Assembly (NCBI GenBank): GCA_029865675.1
Contig: JARXAU010000098.1
Coordinates: forward strand, 1 to 24,357
Direction: 5' to 3'
Length of the DNA: 24,357 nt
Source of the DNA: Rhodoferax sp.
GTDB taxonomy: Bacteria > Pseudomonadota > Gammaproteobacteria > Burkholderiales > Burkholderiaceae_C
The position numbers and the translations under genes are program-made. Positions 7,723-16,075 of the stretch are shown piece after piece. A model generated the notes under the pieces. It made no database searches and was not told where the DNA came from. It was given only the letters and a program-made list of their open reading frames with translations. Each line of letters opens with the position of its first letter. Position 1 is the first letter of the stretch.

Positions 7723-8925
7723 TCACCTCGATTGAAGGAGTTGAAGAACATCGGAACGGTAGGCGCCCAGCGCTGGCAACAATGCTGCGGCCAAAGACAC
7801 ACCCAGCGCCAGCGCGGGCACCCAGAGCAACGCGACCGGCCACAACGCACCGCCCAGCAGCAGCGACTGGTCTAGCCCCAGCATCCAGCCCAAGGCCAGC
7901 ACAAAGCACTGGCCCAGCGCCAGCCCCAGCAGCGCCGCCATCAGGCCCAGCCACAGCGCCTCGGTTAGCAAGAGCGCGGCAATGCGAGCCGGTGGCGCGC
8001 CCAGCATACGCAGCAAGGCCAGGTCGCCCCGGCGCTCACGCACTGCGTTCCACAGCGCGATAAAGACACTCAAACCTGCTGTGAGCAAAAGCATGCCGGC
8101 AAAGGCGCGCAACACGTCGGTGCCCAGGCCCAGCATGTGCAGCAAACGTGAGACCTCCAGGGCCGGCGCGGCGGCCTGCATCTCGGTGCTGGTGTTGACC
8201 CATCGCGGAAAACTCAGGGCCGCCAAGGGGCTTTTGTAGCGCACCAGCGCCAGGGTCACTTCGCGCTCTGCTTCCATGGCCTTGCGGTCTTCGGCGTCTA
8301 CAGCGGTGTAGTCCTCGTGCACCTTCCACACCGAGGCGGTGTCGGTGAGGATCAGGCGGTCCAGCACGCTGGCGTTGGCGGCCAGCACGCCCACCACCGT
8401 GTAGACGTTGTCGCCATGTGCGTGGCCGCCAGCACCCAAGCCGTGCGAGCCGACAAAGGTGTCACCCAAGCGCAGGCCCAGGGTGCGGGCTACTGTGGCG
8501 CCCAGCACCACTTCCATGGGCGCGCGCCACATGCGGCCCTGGGCCAGAGCGGCCTGGTACAGCGCCGGATACGCCGACGAGCTGCCGACAATGCGATAGG
8601 CCCGGAAGTTGTCGCCCAGGCTGATCGGAATCACCTCGGCCACCAGCGGATTCTTTTGCAAGGCCTGAACTGCCGCCAGGGGCACGTTGCCCGGCGGCAC
8701 ATCCAGGTGCAACACGCCCGACAAAATGAGTTGCATGGGGCTGCCCTTTGCGCCGACCACCACGTCGATACCGGCCAGATCGCGGTCAAACGCGCGCTCC
8801 ACCTGGTGCGCCACCAGCAGCAAAAAGGTGATGGACGCCAAGCCCAAACCCAGCAGCAGCACATTGAGCGCAGCCGCCAGCGGGCGGGCCCACAAGTAGC
8901 GCCAGGACAAAGACAGCGTCTTCAT
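7723..8925 (-). CDS. FtsX/MacB-like ABC transporter permease
   Basis: The 400-residue protein has one N-terminal membrane helix (about 18-38), a large periplasmic domain (about 40-270), and three C-terminal helices (about 274-293, 316-345 and 362-387). This is the FtsX/MacB (type VII ABC) architecture. The cytoplasmic loop after the second helix reads RERRGDLALLRMLGAPPARI, the typical ATPase-coupling segment. A small His-containing loop, SHGLGAGGHAHGD at 160-172 (His161, 168, 170), lies in the periplasmic domain and could touch metal. The start codon overlaps the ATPase stop by 4 bases (ATGA). Such permeases usually perform mechanical work on envelope lipids, lipoproteins or partner proteins rather than classical transport. 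The substrate is unknown. Confidence 0.9.
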   Translation of the reverse strand: MKTLSLSWRYLWARPLAAALNVLLLGLGLASITFLLLVAHQVERAFDRDLAGIDVVVGAKGSPMQLILSGVLHLDVPPGNVPLAAVQALQKNPLVAEVIPISLGDNFRAYRIVGSSSAYPALYQAALAQGRMWRAPMEVVLGATVARTLGLRLGDTFVGSHGLGAGGHAHGDNVYTVVGVLAANASVLDRLILTDTASVWKVHEDYTAVDAEDRKAMEAEREVTLALVRYKSPLAALSFPRWVNTSTEMQAAAPALEVSRLLHMLGLGTDVLRAFAGMLLLTAGLSVFIALWNAVRERRGDLALLRMLGAPPARIAALLLTEALWLGLMAALLGLALGQCFVLALGWMLGLDQSLLLGGALWPVALLWVPALALGVSLAAALLPALGAYRSDVLQLLQSR

Positions 8926-9596
8926 GGCGCCACCTCACTGGCCGCGATGCGGCCAAGGACTAGGCGCTGCACGCCTGACGACAGGCCCTGCAAGGCGTGG
9001 CCCACGCGCGAGTCATGGGTGGCAATCACCAAGCTGGCGCCCAGGCGGTGGGCCGTGGTGCACAGCAGTTGCACCGCGTCTGCGGCGTTGTGGTCGTCCA
9101 GGCTGGCGGTGGGCTCGTCGGCCAGCAGCACGCGGGGGCGCATCAGCACGGCGCGCGCCAGTGCCACGCGCTGCGCCTGCCCGCCCGAGAGCTGGGTTGG
9201 ATAGCGCTGCGCCAGGTCGGCCACGCCCAAAGCGTCCAGCGCGGTGCGAATGCGCGCAGGGTCTTGCGCCACACCGGCAGCCCAAAACGCCAGTTCCAAA
9301 TTGCGCTGCACCGTAAGCGCGGCGCTCAAATGCAGTTTTTGGGGCAAAAAGCCGATGGTTTGGGCGCGCCAGGCGTCAGTTTTCAGGCCGCCTAAGGCGC
9401 CAAGCAATTGCCCGGCTACCCGCAAGCTGCCCGCGCTGGGGGCCACCAGGCCAGCGACCAGCGCCAGCCAGGTGGATTTGCCGCTGCCCGAGGGGCCGCC
9501 CAGCAGCAGCACGCCGCCTTGGGGCACATCCACATCAGGGAAATGCAGGCGGGCGCCCTTGGCATACGCAAACTGCAAACCGCCGCTTTGAATCAT
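8922..9596 (-). CDS. ABC transporter ATP-binding protein (LolD/MacB type)
   Basis: The 224-residue ATPase has every nucleotide-binding element: Walker A GPSGSGKST (34-42), Q-loop Gln86 in FLPQ, signature LSGGQ (136-140), Walker B VLLAD with Glu161, D-loop SLD (165-167) and switch His194 in ATHD. The compact single-domain form is the type that pairs with FtsX-like permeases, and the paired permease overlaps its stop codon by 4 bases. It begins 21 bases after the msrA stop on the same strand. No convincing Shine-Dalgarno sequence is visible, so it may depend on translation from msrA. Confidence 0.93.
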   Translation of the reverse strand: MIQSGGLQFAYAKGARLHFPDVDVPQGGVLLLGGPSGSGKSTWLALVAGLVAPSAGSLRVAGQLLGALGGLKTDAWRAQTIGFLPQKLHLSAALTVQRNLELAFWAAGVAQDPARIRTALDALGVADLAQRYPTQLSGGQAQRVALARAVLMRPRVLLADEPTASLDDHNAADAVQLLCTTAHRLGASLVIATHDSRVGHALQGLSSGVQRLVLGRIAASEVAP

Positions 9597-9617
9597 GGCG
9601 ACTGGCGTGCAACCGCC

Positions 9618-10160
9618 TCAGGCCTTGGCCAGCCGCGCAAAGGTCTTGCGAAACTTGGCCACCTTGGGCGCGGCCACCGCCATGCAGTAACCCTGCGTAG
9701 GGTTTTTGGCAAAGAAGTTTTGGTGGTATTCCTCGGCGCGGGCGTAGTTGGCGAGCATCTGCACCTCGGTGACCACCGGGTTGGCGTAGGTGCCGCTGGC
9801 GTTTACCTCGTCCACCAGGGCCTGGGCCACTTGAAGTTGCTCGGGCGTGGTGCAGTAAATGCCGCTGCGGTACTGGGTGCCCACGTCGTGGCCCTGGCGG
9901 TTCAAGGTGGTGGGGTCGTGGATGACAAAAAAGATTTCCAGCACCTCGCGCACGGTGATTACGGAGGTGTCGAATTCGAGTTTGACTACTTCGTTATGGC
10001 CGCTTTGGCCAGTGCACACGTCATCGTAAGTTGGGCTGGGGACATGGCCGTTGCAGTAGCCCGACTCCACCAGCGCCATACCACGCACTTGCAGGTAGAC
10101 CGATTCGCTGCACCAAAAGCAGCCAGCGCCCAGCGCGAGGGTTTGGGTGGAATGTTGCAT
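9618..10160 (-). CDS. msrA: Peptide methionine sulfoxide reductase A
   Basis: The 180-residue enzyme reduces the S epimer of methionine sulfoxide in proteins and free methionine. The active-site motif GCFWC is at 13-17 of the form AGCFWCSE, with catalytic Cys14. It is followed by VESGYCNGH, PTYDDVCTG, the HNEVVKLEFD strand, FFVIHDPTTLNRQGHDVGTQYRS, and the C-terminal AEEYHQNFF and QGYC segments. All are typical of MsrA. The start at 10160 (MQHSTQTLALG) is chosen over an upstream extension to 10385, which has no conserved sequence and overlaps the divergent regulator. It is first in a minus-strand run leading into the ABC/DUF3299 genes, a link that may reflect oxidative or metal stress in the envelope, although its own product has no export signal. 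Confidence 0.95.
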   Translation of the reverse strand: MQHSTQTLALGAGCFWCSESVYLQVRGMALVESGYCNGHVPSPTYDDVCTGQSGHNEVVKLEFDTSVITVREVLEIFFVIHDPTTLNRQGHDVGTQYRSGIYCTTPEQLQVAQALVDEVNASGTYANPVVTEVQMLANYARAEEYHQNFFAKNPTQGYCMAVAAPKVAKFRKTFARLAKA

Positions 10161-10232
10161 GGCCAAAGTCTCCGAAGTTTGTGGAAACCGAATTGAAGCA
10201 CACGCGGGCCGCGTTGGTGAGGCGTGAAGCAA

Positions 10233-10250
10233 GCGCAAACCTGCGCAAAC
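10233..10250 (+). repeat. Tandem direct repeat GCGCAAAC
   Basis: GCGCAAAC occurs at 10233-10240 and again at 10243-10250, a 10-base period that would put both copies on the same helix face. It lies in the msrA/TetR intergenic region upstream of the regulator start. Confidence 0.5.
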
Positions 10251-10263
10251 GGCGGGATACACT

Positions 10264-10281
10264 ACTAACCAGCCAGTCATT
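10264..10281. promoter_or_regulatory. Imperfect palindrome, candidate TetR operator
   Basis: ACTAACCAGCCAGTCATT matches its own reverse complement at 5 of 9 half-site positions and lies just before the TetR-family start codon. Self-regulation from such a site is common for efflux-linked TetR proteins. The symmetry is weak. Confidence 0.3.
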
Positions 10282-10285
10282 AACA

Positions 10286-11005
10286 ATGCCCTACCCCGAT
10301 CTCCTTTCTGCGGCCGCGCCAGCGCTCCTGCCCAAACGCGAGCGACGCAAAGACGCCCGACCACGCGAGTTGCTTGATGCTGCACTGGTGCTGTTTGTCA
10401 AGCAGGGGTTTGCCGCTACCAAAGCGGAGGACGTCGCCAGGCACGCTGGCGTTTCTAAAGGAACTTTGTTTTTGTACTTCAGCAGCAAAGAAGATTTATT
10501 CAAAGCCGTGGTGCGAGAAAACATTACCGGTCAATTTTCTGAGTTCAACGCTGCGCTGGACCGGTTTACGGGCAGCACGGAAATGTTGCTTCGAACCTTT
10601 ATGACCGCTTGGTGGGAGCGCGTTGGCGCAACCCACAGCGCTGGCATTTGCAAGCTGATGGTGAGCGAGGGCGGCCAATTCCCCGAATTGGCCGATTTTT
10701 ACCGCTCGGAGGTGATTGACCCGGCCTGCCAGGTGATTGCACGGGTGCTGGAGCGTGGCGTGCAGCGCGGCGAGCTCATTGCGCTGAAGGCGCCGCACAG
10801 CGTGTACACCGTGCTTGCCCCGATTGTGTTTTTGATGCTATGGAACAGCGCTCCCAGCCTGTCTGGCATGCGGGCTTTAGACGGCAAGGCTTTTTTAGAC
10901 GCCCAAATTGACATACTCTTGCTTGGAATGGGCGTACCCAAAGCACCCACAAACCTCGACCCGAACGCCCCACTGCGCGGCGTTGCACTGACTGAAAAAC
11001 AATGA
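10286..11005 (+). CDS. TetR/AcrR family transcriptional regulator
   Basis: The 239-residue protein has an N-terminal DNA-binding domain: RELLDAALVLFVKQGFAATK, then the helix-turn-helix AEDVARHAGVSKGTLFLYFSSKEDLF at about 47-72. A helical ligand-binding domain follows. The start at ATG 10286 gives a normal length. The open frame continues upstream to 10031, but that part overlaps msrA and is not conserved. Its TGA overlaps the ATG of the RND adaptor by 4 bases, so it is the first gene of the efflux operon. By analogy with AcrR-type systems it probably represses that operon and is released by a pump substrate. A candidate operator lies immediately upstream. Confidence 0.92.
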   Translation: MPYPDLLSAAAPALLPKRERRKDARPRELLDAALVLFVKQGFAATKAEDVARHAGVSKGTLFLYFSSKEDLFKAVVRENITGQFSEFNAALDRFTGSTEMLLRTFMTAWWERVGATHSAGICKLMVSEGGQFPELADFYRSEVIDPACQVIARVLERGVQRGELIALKAPHSVYTVLAPIVFLMLWNSAPSLSGMRALDGKAFLDAQIDILLLGMGVPKAPTNLDPNAPLRGVALTEKQ

Positions 11006-12135
11006 AACTCTCGCTCAAATGGATTTTGCTCGCTAGCGGCGTAGTCGCACTGGGCGCCGGTGGCTTTCACACCTGGCAAAGCCGGGTGCAGCAAAAGCAA
11101 CTGATTGCAAGCCAGCGGCAGTCGCAGGAAAGCCGACCCACCGTGCAACTTTTGCCCAAGGACGTGGTGACTCTGCAGTCACTGACGCTGTCCCAAGGTC
11201 TGCCGATTTCGGGGCAAACCAAGGCAGTAAGCTCAGCCTTCGTCAAAGTACGGGTGGCAGGCGAGCTACAAGACCTGCAGGTGCGCGAGGGCGATTTTGT
11301 CCAGGCCGGACAAATTATTGCCCGGGTGGACAGCACGGAATACGCCGCACGCTTGCGCCAGGCCCAGCAGCAAGCGCAAGCGGCCAAGGCCCAAGTAGAA
11401 ATTGCCCAACGCAGTTTCGACAACAACCGCGCCCTGGTAGACCAGGGCTTTATTTCCAAGACGGGCTTAGACGCCTCCGCCTCCAGCCTGGCAGCCGCAC
11501 AGGCGAGCTACCTCGCCGCACAGTCTGGAGTCGAGGTGCTGCAAAAAGCGGTGGACGACGCGGTGCTGCGCGCCCCGATTGCAGGGCAAATAGCGCAGCG
11601 GCTGGTGCAAAACGGTGAGCGTGTGGCCATAGACGGGCGGGTGGTCGAAATTGTTGATCTGCGTCGGCTTGAGCTAGAAGCCACGGTGGGCGTGGCCGAA
11701 GCCATGCTGGTTCGGGTCGGCCAACTGGCACAACTGAATTTTGAGGGCGCGGCACAACCGGTCATGGCGCGCGTGGCTCGAATCAATCCGAATGCAGTGC
11801 CGGGCAACCGCACGGTGACGGTGTACCTTGCAGTTACCGGCAACGCCGCATTGCGTCAAGGCCTTTACGCCCAAGGGCTCTTGGCTACCGGCAGCACTAC
11901 AGGCCTGGCCCTGCCGTTGAATGCAATACGCACCGACAAACCTGCGCCCTATGTGCAGGCACTGGTGGACAACCGCGTGCGCCATGTCCCCGTGAACCTG
12001 GGCGCGCGGGGCGAGCTGGACCAACAAACCATGGTGACTGTCAGCGGCCTGGAGGCGGGGGCCGTGGTTTTGGTCGGCGCCGTGGGGCCGATGGTGGCCG
12101 GCACCGTGGTCACGCTGGTCAACGGAGCAAAGTAG
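11002..12135 (+). CDS. RND efflux periplasmic adaptor (membrane fusion protein)
   Basis: The 377-residue protein has an N-terminal membrane anchor (about 5-22) without a lipobox cysteine. A biotinyl-lipoyl-like half-motif follows (VRVAGELQDLQVREGDFVQAGQIIARVD), then an Ala/Gln-rich alpha-helical hairpin of about 70 residues, the second lipoyl half (VLRAPIAGQIAQRLVQNGERV), and beta-barrel and membrane-proximal domains. This is the HlyD/AcrA adaptor plan. It links the inner-membrane pump encoded next to the TolC-like channel further along. Start and stop are tightly coupled: a 4-base overlap with tetR and 3 bases before the pump gene. Confidence 0.93.
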   Translation: MKLSLKWILLASGVVALGAGGFHTWQSRVQQKQLIASQRQSQESRPTVQLLPKDVVTLQSLTLSQGLPISGQTKAVSSAFVKVRVAGELQDLQVREGDFVQAGQIIARVDSTEYAARLRQAQQQAQAAKAQVEIAQRSFDNNRALVDQGFISKTGLDASASSLAAAQASYLAAQSGVEVLQKAVDDAVLRAPIAGQIAQRLVQNGERVAIDGRVVEIVDLRRLELEATVGVAEAMLVRVGQLAQLNFEGAAQPVMARVARINPNAVPGNRTVTVYLAVTGNAALRQGLYAQGLLATGSTTGLALPLNAIRTDKPAPYVQALVDNRVRHVPVNLGARGELDQQTMVTVSGLEAGAVVLVGAVGPMVAGTVVTLVNGAK

Positions 12136-12138
12136 ATC

Positions 12139-15100
12139 ATGTGGTTCACGCGCGTTAGCCTAAACAACCCGGTTTTGGCCACCATGATGATGCTCGCGCT
12201 GATGGTGCTCGGCGTTTTTTCGCTGCAGCGGCTGCAGGTTGATCAGTTTCCGAACATTGACTTCCCGGTGGTGGTGGTAATTGCCGAGTACCCCGGCGCG
12301 TCGCCGGAAATTGTGGAGAGCGAGGTCTCCAAAAAACTCGAAGAAGGCGTGAACACGATTGCTGGCATCAACGCTTTGAGCTCGCGCAGCTATGAAGGCC
12401 AGTCGGTGGTCGTGATTGAATTCGGGCTGCACATCAATGGCCGCAAGGCGGCCGAAGACGTGCGCGAAAAAGTGGCTTCAGTCAAGCCACTGCTGCGCGC
12501 CGAAGTCAAGGAGCCACGGGTGCTGCGTATTGACCCGGCGTCGAGGGCCATTTGGTCGGTCGCCGTGTTGCCCGACAACGCAGTGGGCGCTCCCACCCTG
12601 AACGCAGTGGAACTGACGAACTGGGCCGATCAGGTGTTCAGAAAACGCCTGGAAAATGTGCGCGGCGTGGGCTCGGCCACCGTGGTGGGTGGCACCAAGC
12701 GCGAAATCAACATTTACCTCAACCCGCAAGCGCTGGAGTCTTTTGCCGTCACGCCTGAGCAGGTGGTCAATGCGGTACGCAATGAAAACCAGGATTTGCC
12801 ACTGGGCAGCATCCGCTCATTGCAACAAGAACGCACCATCCAGATCAGCGCCCGCATGGAGCGACCCGAGGACTTTGGGCAGATCATCGTCGCGCGCAAG
12901 AACGGCGCACCGGTTCGGGTTTCGCAACTGGCAGAGGTGCACGACGGCGCGCAAGAGGTGGAAAGCCTGGCGCTCTACAACGGCGAGCGCACCCTGATGC
13001 TCACCGTGCAAAAAGCCCAGGACGAAAACACCATTGAAGTGGTGGATGGGCTGCAAAAAACCCTGGCCGAGATCCAAAAACAGGTGCCTCCAGGAATCAA
13101 GCTGGTGCAAATCACCGATGCCTCGCGCTCCATCCGGGTATCCGTCAACAATGTCACGCGCACCCTGGTCGAGGGCGCGCTGCTCACGGTGCTGATTGTG
13201 TTTTTGTTCCTTAACTCCTGGCGCTCAACGGTGATTACGGGCCTGACGCTGCCGATTGCGCTGATTGGCACCTTTTGGTTTATGGACATGATGGGCTTTA
13301 CCCTCAACATGATCTCCATGATGGCGCTGAGCCTGTGCGTGGGTCTGCTCATCGACGACGCCATTGTGGTGCGCGAAAACATTGTGCGCCACGTGCAAAT
13401 GGGGAAAACGCCGTTCCAGGCTGCGCTGGATGGCACGCAAGAAATCGGTCTGGCGGTGTTGGCCACCACCTTGTCCATCGTCGCGGTGTTTTTGCCCATT
13501 GGTTTCATGGGCGGCATCATTGGCCGGTTTTTTCACGAATTTGGCCTGACTATTGTGGTGGCGGTGCTGATTTCGATGTTTGTTAGCTTCACGCTCGACC
13601 CCATGCTCTCCAGCATTTGGCACGACCCGACGGTGGAACACCACAGCCTGCGGGGTCCCCCGCGCACACTGTATGACCGCACGCTGGGCCGCATCACCGG
13701 CTGGTTCGAGCGTGCCACCGAGCAGCTGGCGACTGCTTACCAGAGCGTCTTGGCCTGGGCATTGGTGCACAAATTGAAAACCGTGTTGGCGGCCTTTGGC
13801 ATATTCGCCCTCAGCGTGGCCATGGTGCCGCTTTTGGGGACGGAATTCGTGCCCAAGTCGGACTTTTCCGAGACCACGCTCAACTTCAATACCCCCACTG
13901 GCACGTCGCTAGAAGCCACCGAAGCCAAAGCGCGTCAAGTGGAAGCCGTGGTGCGGGCGTTTCCTGAAGTGCGTTACACGCTAACCACCATCAATACCGG
14001 TAACGCACAGGGAAAAATTTACGCCAGCATCTACATCCGCTTGGTGGACCGCAAGGAGCGCGCGCTCAGCATTGACCAAATATCCGTCAAGCTTCGCCAG
14101 CGCATGCGGGAGATTCCCGGCATCACGGTAACCCACGTCGGGCTCCTCGATTCAGTGGGCGGCAGCAAGCAAATTTTGTTCTCTTTGCAGGGTGCCGACA
14201 CACCCACGCTCGAACGCCTCACCCAGACCGCGCTGGAAAAGCTGCGTGCGGTGCCGGGCCTGGTGGACCTGGATTCCAGCTTCAAACCCCACAAGCCCAC
14301 GCTCAGCGTAGAGCTGCGCCGCGACCTAGCGTCGGACTTGGGTCTGAACGTGGCCCAAGTGGGCAACAGCCTGCGGACCCTGGTAGCAGGGCAAACCGTG
14401 GGAAATTGGCGCGCCGCCGACGACCAGACCTACGACGTCAATGTCCGCCTCAGCCCGCAGGCGCGCAACACCCCTCAAGACTTGGAGCGCATTCCCTTCG
14501 CGGTAAGCAATGCCACCGATGGCAGCACCCGCATCGTGCGCCTGAACCAGGTGGCTCAGGTCACTGAGACAACCGGCTCGAACCAGATCAACCGGCGTGG
14601 CCTTACTCGCGAGGTCGCCATCAGCGGCAATGTGTCAGGGCGTTCAGCGGGCGAAGTGTCAGCGGACATCAAAAAAGTGATGGACCAGATCGCTATGCCT
14701 CAGGGCTACAGCTACAAGTTCAGCGGCTCCACCAAAGACATGGCGGAGGCTTTTGGCTACGCCATTTCTGCCTTGGCACTCGCGGTGATCTTCATTTACA
14801 TGATCTTGGCCAGCCAATTTAAGAGCTTTTTGCAGCCCTTGGCGCTGATGACCGCGCTGCCGCTGACCTTGATCGGCGTGGTGTTGGCGCTGTTGATGTT
14901 TAACTCGACGCTGTCGATGTTCTCAGCGATCGGCATCATCATGCTGATGGGCCTGGTCACCAAGAATGCCATTTTGCTGGTGGATTTTGCGATCCGCGTT
15001 CGCCAGCCCAGCGTGGACGCCAGCGGCCTTGCGGTCGCAGGCCTGGACCGTAACGCGGCTTTGCTACTGGCGGCAAAAGTGCGCTTGCGCCCGATTTTGA

Positions 15101-15336
15101 TGACCACGCTGGCCATGGTGTTTGGCATGGTGCCCCTGGCCTTTGCATTGACCGAAGGGTCTGAAATGCGCGCACCCATGGGGCAGGCGGTGATTGGCGG
15201 CGTCATTACCTCGTCGCTGCTCACGCTGGTCGTAGTTCCAGTGGTGTACTGCTACATGGACGATCTGGCCACATGGGCGAAGCGGCGCTTTGCAGCGGGC
15301 GGCGCCAAAGGCTTAGCGTCTACACCGCGCCAGTAA
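12139..15336 (+). CDS. RND efflux inner-membrane transporter (HAE1/AcrB type)
   Basis: The 1065-residue pump has the duplicated RND plan with about 12 membrane helices and two large periplasmic loops. It opens with PVLATMMMLALMVLGVFSLQRL. The proton-relay residues are present: Asp406-Asp407 in LLIDDAIVVREN of helix 4, and Lys942 in LVTKNAILLVDFA of helix 10, equivalent to AcrB Asp407, Asp408 and Lys940. PGASPEIVE near the start, GFMGGIIGRFF and the late GMVPLAFA are also family signatures. Length is close to AcrB (1049). It uses proton motive force to drive substrates through the adaptor and an outer membrane channel. The substrate range cannot be read from the sequence. Confidence 0.96.
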   Translation: MWFTRVSLNNPVLATMMMLALMVLGVFSLQRLQVDQFPNIDFPVVVVIAEYPGASPEIVESEVSKKLEEGVNTIAGINALSSRSYEGQSVVVIEFGLHINGRKAAEDVREKVASVKPLLRAEVKEPRVLRIDPASRAIWSVAVLPDNAVGAPTLNAVELTNWADQVFRKRLENVRGVGSATVVGGTKREINIYLNPQALESFAVTPEQVVNAVRNENQDLPLGSIRSLQQERTIQISARMERPEDFGQIIVARKNGAPVRVSQLAEVHDGAQEVESLALYNGERTLMLTVQKAQDENTIEVVDGLQKTLAEIQKQVPPGIKLVQITDASRSIRVSVNNVTRTLVEGALLTVLIVFLFLNSWRSTVITGLTLPIALIGTFWFMDMMGFTLNMISMMALSLCVGLLIDDAIVVRENIVRHVQMGKTPFQAALDGTQEIGLAVLATTLSIVAVFLPIGFMGGIIGRFFHEFGLTIVVAVLISMFVSFTLDPMLSSIWHDPTVEHHSLRGPPRTLYDRTLGRITGWFERATEQLATAYQSVLAWALVHKLKTVLAAFGIFALSVAMVPLLGTEFVPKSDFSETTLNFNTPTGTSLEATEAKARQVEAVVRAFPEVRYTLTTINTGNAQGKIYASIYIRLVDRKERALSIDQISVKLRQRMREIPGITVTHVGLLDSVGGSKQILFSLQGADTPTLERLTQTALEKLRAVPGLVDLDSSFKPHKPTLSVELRRDLASDLGLNVAQVGNSLRTLVAGQTVGNWRAADDQTYDVNVRLSPQARNTPQDLERIPFAVSNATDGSTRIVRLNQVAQVTETTGSNQINRRGLTREVAISGNVSGRSAGEVSADIKKVMDQIAMPQGYSYKFSGSTKDMAEAFGYAISALALAVIFIYMILASQFKSFLQPLALMTALPLTLIGVVLALLMFNSTLSMFSAIGIIMLMGLVTKNAILLVDFAIRVRQPSVDASGLAVAGLDRNAALLLAAKVRLRPILMTTLAMVFGMVPLAFALTEGSEMRAPMGQAVIGGVITSSLLTLVVVPVVYCYMDDLATWAKRRFAAGGAKGLASTPRQ

Positions 15337-15379
15337 AATTAAAACAGCGCCTGGCGCCCCCACTATTCGAGATGCACGT

Positions 15380-16042
15380 ATGGAACTCAGCAACATTGCC
15401 CTTGCCCGCTTTAACATGATTGAGCAACAAATCCGCCCCTGGAATGTGCTGGACGCACGGGTGTTGGAAATACTCTCGGTGGTGCCGCGCGAGGACTTTG
15501 TACCCCCAGCGCACCGCGCTTTGGCATTTGCCGACCTCGAGATCCCGCTGGGCCACGGAGAATGCATGTTGGCACCGCGCATGGAAGCGCGCCTGCTGCA
15601 AGACTTGCAGCTGCAGGGCACCGAGCGCGTACTCGAAATCGGCACGGGTTCTGGCTACATGGCAGCTTTGCTGTCAAAGCAGTGCGCCAGCGTCTTGTCT
15701 CTTGAAACCAACCCCCATCTGGCCGATATGGCCCGCGCCCACTTGGCAAGCGCAGGCATACGCAACGTGGAAGTTCGTGTGGCTGACGGCGCGATTGCGA
15801 TGGTCGAAGGCGGACTGTTTGACGCCATTGCCCTCAGCGGCTCGGTCGAACAATTACCCCAGCACCTACTGGACCGGTTGGCAGTGGGCGGTCGCCTGAT
15901 TGCGGTGGTGGGTGACGAGCCCATCATGTGCGCCACGCTGGCCACGCGGGTAGGCAAGGACGAACTGCGCAGCGTCAAACTCTGGGACGCCAACGCGCCG
16001 CGTCTGCACGGGTTTGCCGAGCGCTCACACTTTCGGTTTTGA
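15380..16042 (+). CDS. Protein-L-isoaspartate O-methyltransferase-like protein
   Basis: This 220-residue class I methyltransferase-fold protein has the SAM-binding motif VLEIGTGSGYMAALLS (84-99) and an acidic turn LSLETN. Its N-terminal half resembles Pcm (MIEQQIRPWNVLDARVLEILSVVPREDFVPPAHRALAFAD). In true Pcm enzymes the segment after the GHG turn reads TISQP and helps bind the isoaspartate. Here it reads GHGECMLAPRMEARLLQ, so repair activity should not be assumed. It lies 43 bases after the RND pump and before the rhodanese and tolC genes, all on one strand. A repair role, another carboxyl methylation role, or a diverged function are all possible. Confidence 0.8.
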   Translation: MELSNIALARFNMIEQQIRPWNVLDARVLEILSVVPREDFVPPAHRALAFADLEIPLGHGECMLAPRMEARLLQDLQLQGTERVLEIGTGSGYMAALLSKQCASVLSLETNPHLADMARAHLASAGIRNVEVRVADGAIAMVEGGLFDAIALSGSVEQLPQHLLDRLAVGGRLIAVVGDEPIMCATLATRVGKDELRSVKLWDANAPRLHGFAERSHFRF

Positions 16043-16075
16043 CCGGCCCCTGCACTTGCACCTACGTCTGTACCC

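Noticed and set aside
8317..9204. Plus-strand open frame opposite the ABC permease and ATPase
   Set aside because: His/Gln-rich shadow without motifs; the minus strand has full ATPase and permease signatures.
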